A stretch of 64,000 nt of DNA, taken from contig JASFXZ010000005.1 in the NCBI GenBank assembly GCA_032209605.1, forward strand, positions 31,794,905-31,858,904, read 5' to 3'. The notes below the pieces were generated by a model. It did not search any database. It saw nothing but the letters and a program-made list of their open reading frames with translations, and was not told the origin of the DNA. A program made the position numbers and the translations under genes. Shown in pieces: positions 57,665 to 64,000 of this stretch (positions within the stretch are counted from its first letter, which is position 1; each line of letters opens with the position of its first letter). Origin of the DNA: Mactromeris polynyma. Taxonomy: Eukaryota > Mollusca > Bivalvia > Venerida > Mactridae.

Positions 57665-58195
57665 TTGCCTTAAAATCGTGGGACCTTTGATTTACCCGTA
57701 TCGTATGTGCTCCTAGAAATAGGAGAAGGCATTTAGTTTTACCCTTCATATTCCCCCAGAAAAAGAGGATGATATTTAGTTTTACCCTCATTGTGCCCCC
57801 AGAAAAAATGGGGTGATACTTAGTTTTACCCTCATTGTGCCCCCAGAAAAAGAGGATGATATTAAGCTTTACACTTATTGTGCCCCCAGAAAAAGAGGAT
57901 GATATTAAGCTTAACCTCATTGTGTCCCTAGAAAAAAGGGGATGGTATTTAGTTTCACCTTTATTGTGCCCGCAGAAAAAAGGGGATGGTATTTAGGTTT
58001 ACCCTCATTGTGCCCCCAGAAAAAAGGGGATGATATTTAGTTTTACCCTCATTGTGCCCCCAGAAAAAAGGGGATGGTATTTAGTTTCACCTTTATTGTG
58101 CCCCAAGAAAAAAGGGGATGATATTTAGTATTACCCTCATTGTGCCCAAGAAAAAGGGGAGGACATTTAGCATTTACCTTGTTGTGCCCCGGTAA
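57665..58195 (+). repeat. Tandem repeat of about 44-46 bp, about 11 copies
   Basis: Unit CATTGTGCCCCCAGAAAAAA followed by GGGGATGATATTTAGTTTTA and CCCT. Unit length varies slightly. Each unit includes CCCCCAG, an acceptor-like sequence without a long pyrimidine tract. It starts about 10 bp after the exon 13 donor. Confidence 0.9.
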
Positions 58196-58600
58196 ATTGA
58201 GGGGTACGTAAATTCTCTTGTCTGTTGGAAGGATATTCTAACATTCATGACCCAAAACAGTGGTTTGTTTGGTGTTCTCTTAGATAACAGAACAAAAATA
58301 GTACTTTGTGAACCTTTAATGTTAGGCTGTCCTTTCATCTGTCTGTCCCACAAAACTATGTCATACAAATACACCTAGTGTTGCCCTTGGGCATCTAGTT
58401 TAAAACCGTGTGATCAGAGTTAAGCTCTTAGTCTTTGTAGAAATGGCTTGAAAGTTTTTTCAGCCCATAACTTATGTTAGGAATGAAATATTGTGATGAA
58501 ACTTAGTATGTAGGTAGCTGATGCGGAGAGAAAGATTGGTGTTGCATATAGAGCCACAAGAGTTACGGTTATTATGACAAAAATAACAACAATAATTATA

Positions 58601-58774
58601 CAGTCAGACCTCGTTCATTGGAATTCATCAGGTCCGAAATTTTATTTCAAATAATACGTGGTTTTGAATAGCCCATATCAATTCAACAAGCATAAGAATA
58701 TACATCGGGACCTGATATTTCGGATGATACCGAGTGTTCGGGTGGAAGGTTGTCAAATAAACGAGGTCTGACGG
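58601..58774 (+). repeat. pogo/Tigger-like MITE, family C
   Basis: TA-flanked, beginning CAGTCAGACCTCGTTCATTG and ending AAACGAGGTCTGACGG. CAGxCAxACCTCG ends and a TA target are typical of pogo/Tigger elements. Related copies are at 45277-45342 (partial), 48527-48695 and 56644-56820. Confidence 0.75.
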
Positions 58775-59288
58775 TAATCATTTTCAAAGAATGATAATGG
58801 TAGACTCTTTATTCTGGAAAGTAACCATGGAGATACACATAACATATATACAAAAAAAAAAGTAACAACATGAAACTTTGCGTGAGCTGTTAGTCCAACA
58901 ACAACAAGAACAACAATAATTACATGTATACAACATTCAGAATTTGATAATTCATCTGTGCAAAATTGTTCAGATTTTTCATACTTTGCTCTAAATGTTA
59001 ATCTGTTGAGACAAATGCATTTTCTAGATTAACATATCGGATATATATATTGGACATGTATTAAAAAACAACAACAAATGTAAAGCAACAAGGTTTTAAA
59101 TGTGAAGTATTATATAAGCATAAATAATTAACTAGGAGGAACGGGGAACTGAGAATTATAAATGAGATATTAATGTGTGAATTTTTTTAGCATATATTAT
59201 TCCACACATTATTGCTAAAGTGAACAAATCATTAACTCAATATCTTGTTGGGGAATAAGATAATTCTGTGGCATGGAACGTTAATTAT

Positions 59289-60770
59289 GCGTTTTAAACT
59301 GAAAAAATCACTGTTGCTAAAAAAATAAAACAGTTTCCAGCCAAATGTGATACTAGGATAACATAGGTTGTATTCATGGATGGTACAGGAAATAACTTTT
59401 CACCATAAGTTCACATGATTGGTTTTGCTGGTCAATATTCTCTGGATGCTTATTTTGTATCTTTTTGTTCATATGTTCAACTCATACACTTTAATAGTGT
59501 TGGTCATGTCTCCTTCTGGGACAATACTGCTATTACACCGTCTGTCACTGATATTACGGTATGAACTGCCAACATACAGTTTATGACTGATATCACAGAA
59601 TGATATGCTTCCTGGTCTCACTAAATTCTTATCATTTTTGATAACGCTTTTACCTGCCTTGAAGTCTGGCGATATGACATGTATCTGATCTCCCCATCTG
59701 CTACTTATGAACAGAACACCTTCTGGTGTGGTCACTATACCACGTGGATCGATCAATGTATTGTGTGCATATGTATGAAGAATATGTCCATCAAATGTTA
59801 CAGCAATAATTTTGTCAATATTTAAGTCTGAAACAATTACAGTATCATTGTCCTGTCCGAAGGTTATGTAATATGGCTTCTGTAGTATCTCTCTCTGTCC
59901 CAGTGTGGGTTGTATAGTATGTAGTACCTGACCTTGCATATCTAGGATTTCTACGCTCCCTGGATTGACGTAGCTAACTGCAAACTTCCTATCACTGTAA
60001 GCAATACTAAAACATGCTCTTTTTGTCAGTATATGATACAGATTGGTAAATGTAGATGTAACATTGAGCAGTTGTATTTTTCCTTCATTACATATTGTGG
60101 CTGCTGCTTGGTCATGGCTTATAGCCGTTACTCCCCATAGTTCACTAGACGTTCTATAGCTTGATAGAACTCTACTCTTACTTATCTCTATTAACTTAAG
60201 ACTGCTATTGCGTGTGTCAACGACAACCATTTTGTCCGGACTGAGAAGTGCACAGTCAGTGATATGACAGTCTTCGCTATCAGTCGAAGTCTTCACGTTG
60301 ATTCTTTCTCTGTATGAGGCTGTCATATCTATGTTAGGTTTACCTAACAACGTTCCCAGCGGGGTTTTCGCCGATACTAGGTTTTCTATCTCAGTAGAAG
60401 GGCGAAACTTTTCTTTTTGTTGTTGTTGTAGTCTTGATTGTTTCATTTTGTCGAACACTCTTTCCAGTGTACCCAGCCTCTGTTTAGCTTGTTTGGTGAG
60501 AATAAAGACCGAATTGTCAGAGTCATTCTGCATTCTTCGTAGTATGTTTTCAAGTTCAGAATTCATTGATTTGTTCTCTGTTATCAGTTTTTTCAGTTCT
60601 GTTTCTTCTGTTTTCTTACTCATTTCTGCTTGGTCTGTTATAAGTTTCTGTATCTGATCTAGATAATCATTGATCTTTTTGCGAAAAGATGTAATTTGAT
60701 GTTGAATCTTGTCGTATGTTGTATCCAGGTTCTTCAAATCATTGTCTAACATATCTGTCATTAATTTTAT
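59289..60770 (-). repeat. 1482-bp tandem duplication, downstream copy
   Basis: Matches 60771-62252 at an offset of 1482 bp; the translated parts are identical. The unit covers the 3' three quarters of the TRIM-like gene plus about 180 bp beyond its stop. Breakpoints share a TTAATT(TT)AT microhomology: TTAATTATGCG on the left, TTAATTTTATTTC on the right, and TTAATTTTATGCG at the junction. Confidence 0.97.
59469..60761 (-). pseudogene. Truncated duplicate of the TRIM-like gene (coiled coil and propeller only)
   Basis: An open 430-codon frame beginning MTDMLDNDLKNLDTTYD and ending NTIKVYELNI, identical to residues 158-587 of the intact neighbour at 60951-62714. It lacks both B-boxes and has no promoter of its own: upstream lies the 3' flank of the intact copy. 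It is probably a 3'-region duplicate without independent expression. Internal initiation at its methionine, or a read-through transcript, could still produce a coiled-coil/propeller protein. The lack of differences means it is very young or an assembly duplication. Confidence 0.8.
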
Positions 60771-60950
60771 GCGTTTTAAACTGAAAAAATCACTGTTGCT
60801 AAAAAAATAAAACAGTTTCCAGCCAAATGTGATACTAGGATAACATAGGTTGTATTCATGGATGGTACAGGAAATAACTTTTCACCATAAGTTCACATGA
60901 TTGGTTTTGCTGGTCAATATTCTCTGGATGCTTATTTTGTATCTTTTTGT

Positions 60951-62714
60951 TCATATGTTCAACTCATACACTTTAATAGTGTTGGTCATGTCTCCTTCTG
61001 GGACAATACTGCTATTACACCGTCTGTCACTGATATTACGGTATGAACTGCCAACATACAGTTTATGACTGATATCACAGAATGATATGCTTCCTGGTCT
61101 CACTAAATTCTTATCATTTTTGATAACGCTTTTACCTGCCTTGAAGTCTGGCGATATGACATGTATCTGATCTCCCCATCTGCTACTTATGAACAGAACA
61201 CCTTCTGGTGTGGTCACTATACCACGTGGATCGATCAATGTATTGTGTGCATATGTATGAAGAATATGTCCATCAAATGTTACAGCAATAATTTTGTCAA
61301 TATTTAAGTCTGAAACAATTACAGTATCATTGTCCTGTCCGAAGGTTATGTAATATGGCTTCTGTAGTATCTCTCTCTGTCCCAGTGTGGGTTGTATAGT
61401 ATGTAGTACCTGACCTTGCATATCTAGGATTTCTACGCTCCCTGGATTGACGTAGCTAACTGCAAACTTCCTATCACTGTAAGCAATACTAAAACATGCT
61501 CTTTTTGTCAGTATATGATACAGATTGGTAAATGTAGATGTAACATTGAGCAGTTGTATTTTTCCTTCATTACATATTGTGGCTGCTGCTTGGTCATGGC
61601 TTATAGCCGTTACTCCCCATAGTTCACTAGACGTTCTATAGCTTGATAGAACTCTACTCTTACTTATCTCTATTAACTTAAGACTGCTATTGCGTGTGTC
61701 AACGACAACCATTTTGTCCGGACTGAGAAGTGCACAGTCAGTGATATGACAGTCTTCGCTATCAGTCGAAGTCTTCACGTTGATTCTTTCTCTGTATGAG
61801 GCTGTCATATCTATGTTAGGTTTACCTAACAACGTTCCCAGCGGGGTTTTCGCCGATACTAGGTTTTCTATCTCAGTAGAAGGGCGAAACTTTTCTTTTT
61901 GTTGTTGTTGTAGTCTTGATTGTTTCATTTTGTCGAACACTCTTTCCAGTGTACCCAGCCTCTGTTTAGCTTGTTTGGTGAGAATAAAGACCGAATTGTC
62001 AGAGTCATTCTGCATTCTTCGTAGTATGTTTTCAAGTTCAGAATTCATTGATTTGTTCTCTGTTATCAGTTTTTTCAGTTCTGTTTCTTCTGTTTTCTTA
62101 CTCATTTCTGCTTGGTCTGTTATAAGTTTCTGTATCTGATCTAGATAATCATTGATCTTTTTGCGAAAAGATGTAATTTGATGTTGAATCTTGTCGTATG
62201 TTGTATCCAGGTTCTTCAAATCATTGTCTAACATATCTGTCATTAATTTTATTTCATTATGAAACTTGTCAAGCTTTTCTTGCATCAGCTTGAATTCGTT
62301 TGTTGCTTGGAAACTATCCGATATATCTTGCACCCGAACTTTCTTGCAGGATGTGTGGTTTAGGGTCATACAATCCACACAGCCAGGTTCATCATGAGCT
62401 TTGCAGTAGAATCTAATTATTTCAGGATGGTGTGTTCTGCAGACTTCAACACAGAGATCCTTGCCGGTACGGGATCCTTGTCCCCCAGGCATCTGAGTCT
62501 TATCTAAAATTATGTGACTTCTTGTCATCTTCTGGTTTTTATGCACTCCAAGACAAGTGTCACATAGATATTCTTGGCATATTTGGCAATATCCCTCCAC
62601 AGCGACCCATTTACCCCCATTGATGCAAGGTTCACAGAAGGATTCATCGGCATCACCAGACGCATTACTGTACGAGTCCTTGACTGACCTCTGTTGTGTC
62701 CCGCCTTCCGCCAT
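60951..62714 (-). CDS. B-box zinc finger, coiled-coil, beta-propeller protein (TRIM-like, no RING)
   Basis: A single-exon 587-codon gene starting MAEGGTQQRS. An N-terminal B-box-like zinc site has Cys27, Cys30, Cys43, Cys46, Cys51, Cys54, His58 and His67. A second B-box follows at about 88-123 (CRTHHPEIIRFYCKAHDEPG, then CVDCMTLNH). A coiled coil spans about 135-270 (heptads around LKKLITENKSMNSELENILR). The rest, about 295-587, has repeated blade-like segments such as ITDCALLSPDKMVVVDTRNS, KPYYITFGQDNDTVIVSDLN and IDPRGIVTTPEGVLFISSRW, as in NHL/TRIM2-TRIM3-TRIM71-like propellers. There is no RING, so E3 activity is not predicted directly. Such RING-less TRIM-like genes are a large expanded set in bivalves, often linked to immunity; that role here is inference. 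It lies antisense, probably inside XPR1 intron 13. Confidence 0.88.
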   Translation of the reverse strand: MAEGGTQQRSVKDSYSNASGDADESFCEPCINGGKWVAVEGYCQICQEYLCDTCLGVHKNQKMTRSHIILDKTQMPGGQGSRTGKDLCVEVCRTHHPEIIRFYCKAHDEPGCVDCMTLNHTSCKKVRVQDISDSFQATNEFKLMQEKLDKFHNEIKLMTDMLDNDLKNLDTTYDKIQHQITSFRKKINDYLDQIQKLITDQAEMSKKTEETELKKLITENKSMNSELENILRRMQNDSDNSVFILTKQAKQRLGTLERVFDKMKQSRLQQQQKEKFRPSTEIENLVSAKTPLGTLLGKPNIDMTASYRERINVKTSTDSEDCHITDCALLSPDKMVVVDTRNSSLKLIEISKSRVLSSYRTSSELWGVTAISHDQAAATICNEGKIQLLNVTSTFTNLYHILTKRACFSIAYSDRKFAVSYVNPGSVEILDMQGQVLHTIQPTLGQREILQKPYYITFGQDNDTVIVSDLNIDKIIAVTFDGHILHTYAHNTLIDPRGIVTTPEGVLFISSRWGDQIHVISPDFKAGKSVIKNDKNLVRPGSISFCDISHKLYVGSSYRNISDRRCNSSIVPEGDMTNTIKVYELNI

Positions 62715-63717
62715 GTTGGTGTTGTTGTGGTTATTTGCTACAAAATTAAGAAGCTAATTTAACAGTAGAAAGATAATCTCATTCAGCATTTTCATTGCAT
62801 AATAGAGCAATGTCGGGAATAGTCGACACCATCGGTCATTACGGACACCATCTGAGTGTCTCGCACAAGACCCATGTCCGTAGCTCACAGATTAAGGTCA
62901 CACTTAGAGATCAAACATCAAAAATGGGTCTAAACCTTATTGTCCGGAATATTACACTGTTATTTATTGAGCGATTTACAAATAATTTGACACAAATGTT
63001 GACTATGATGAGAATGTGTGTTGCGCATAAGTCGTGTTCTGTAGCTCAAAGGTCAAGGGTCACACTTGTGATTTTTGTCTGGACCATTACTCTATCATTT
63101 ATTGTAGAATTTTCAAATTACTTGGTCAGCTTGTTGTGTTGTGTCCCTCACATATGGTTGTCGATAACTGCCAAAGTATGTCGAAAAATACTGTGGAGTA
63201 CAGTCTTTATACCTTACGTCGTCATTGTCGAATATATGTGAGTAAGATGTCCATATGGCTTACAAGAGATTTTGACATCCTTGTTGGTAAATATCAACAT
63301 AGGAATGTTCTTGTGTAACTTGTATGAAACATAACCCTGAAGAGTCAATAACTGCTGATATTGCTCTACATAATCAATTATTCATTGCATGAAAATTTTG
63401 ATGCAGTTAAATTCTTTATATAAATATACTTAGTGGTTTTTGCTTACCTTGAAATGAGCAATTCCATGATTGGCATGATTCTCATGGAGAATTTCATGTA
63501 GATATTTATCACCCCTAAACTTTCTTGTCTAGGTTTGGTTTATATAATGGGATGTTTCAAGTAGTACACAAGTAGCTATACTTAGACCACCCTCATGCCA
63601 ACCCTCCAATGAGCAGCTTCCATTTTGTCCGATTGTATAGATAAAAACTTCCTTGAAGGTCACATGATCTGAGCTGCATAGACAATCCCTTTAAAATATC
63701 ACGTTTCTATACATAAA
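62715..63717. other. Upstream region of the TRIM-like gene with a degenerate repeat
   Basis: Positions about 62865-63200 contain two imperfect copies, spaced about 165 bp, of a segment with GTAGCTCACAGATTAAGGTC and TAGCTCAAAGGTCAAGGGTC followed by CACACTT. The 148-codon plus-strand frame over it has no support. No XPR1 exon was found. Confidence 0.5.
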
Positions 63718-63878
63718 CAGTAAAACCTTACTTAAAGACCACCTCAGTAATAAGACCACATTTTAAAGTCCATTTTGACTGTTCCGTATTTTATTCAACC
63801 TCAACATTAAACCACCTCAATATTAAGACCAGTTTTCGAGGGTTTAAAGGGTGGTCTTATTCTTGAGGTTGTACTGTA
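63718..63878 (+). repeat. TA-flanked MITE, family A
   Basis: Starts CAGTAAAACCTTACTTAAAG and ends TTGAGGTTGTACTGTA; same family as 7947-8124. Confidence 0.8.
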
Positions 63879-63984
63879 TAACAGACAAGTTAGATTTAGT
63901 AAAAGAGAACTGATCAGAAATTGTTAAGATGGTCACTGTTACATTGCAGCAGTAATAGTAGAAGCACTAAATGTTTGGTGAGAC

Positions 63985-64000
63985 CACAGGAGATTGTCAC
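63985..64000 (+). repeat. Palindromic MITE, family B (cut by window end)
   Basis: CACAGGAGATTGTCAC, the left terminus of the family, runs off the right edge. Confidence 0.7.

Larger units (their letters stand above)
57655..59288 (+). other. Start of XPR1 intron 13 (probable)
   Basis: After exon 13 (AAG|GTAAGT) no further XPR1 exon was found in the window. This stretch holds a 44-bp-class array (57665-58195) and a family C MITE (58601-58774); the rest is AT-rich. Confidence 0.65.

Noticed and set aside
57648..57920. 90-codon minus-strand frame
   Set aside because: Shadow of the 44-bp array following XPR1 exon 13.
59469..60761. Independent second TRIM-like gene
   Set aside because: It is an exact partial duplicate lacking the B-box region and its own 5' flank.
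62795..63318. 148- and 94-codon plus-strand frames
   Set aside because: They overlap an imperfect repeat with GGTCACACTT words upstream of the TRIM-like gene; no domain or splice pattern, and no match to the missing XPR1 EXS segment.

Overview
The window is animal nuclear DNA, AT-rich and full of introns, MITEs, tRNA-derived SINEs, degraded LINEs and minisatellites. The gene content (ODF2, FBXW5, XPR1 and an intronless B-box/beta-propeller TRIM-like gene) and the dense repeat landscape fit a lophotrochozoan, most likely a bivalve mollusc. That placement is inference; no species can be named from the sequence alone. All calls come from reading translations and splice signals by eye, with no database search.

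Layout. 1-5.3 kb holds the last three coding exons and long 3' UTR of ODF2 (plus strand). 5.3-12.4 kb is intergenic and repeat-rich, with a complete hAT-type element that has a perfect 8-bp target duplication. 12.4-23.1 kb holds the whole coding region of FBXW5 (minus strand, 9 exons, 1047 codons), convergent with ODF2; its intron 2 is almost entirely two minisatellites. 23.1-31.9 kb is non-coding and probably includes the FBXW5 leader and promoter. 31.9-36.3 kb is a nest of degraded non-LTR retrotransposons on the minus strand: LINE-B sits inside the endonuclease domain of LINE-A. 36.3-44.5 kb is non-coding, with a TIR element that has a 9-bp target duplication, an exact 316-bp duplication and a decayed coding relic. 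44.5-57.7 kb holds 13 coding exons of XPR1 (plus strand; 552 codons; the C-terminal part of the EXS domain lies beyond the window). 59.3-62.7 kb holds a minus-strand TRIM-like gene, apparently nested in the last visible XPR1 intron, whose 3' three quarters are duplicated in exact tandem.

The most unusual theme is that minisatellites have expanded across splice sites. XPR1 has 19 tandem copies of the exon 2 end with its splice donor (54 bp, frame-preserving), 4 tandem copies of the exon 4 acceptor (90 bp, frame-preserving), and 6 tandem AG|GT junctions that resemble recursive-splice sites at the end of exon 8 (37 bp). The FBXW5 exon 3 acceptor also sits at the edge of a roughly 48-copy 20-bp array. 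If the extra sites are used, the first two XPR1 arrays could generate a ladder of SPX-domain length variants. Several XPR1 exons also lie a few bases downstream of MITEs.

Functionally the host genes are unrelated neighbours: a centriole/cilium scaffold (ODF2), a substrate receptor of cullin-RING ubiquitin ligases (FBXW5), a phosphate exporter (XPR1) and a TRIM-like protein. No prokaryotic-type operon, CRISPR array, rRNA or functional tRNA gene was seen.
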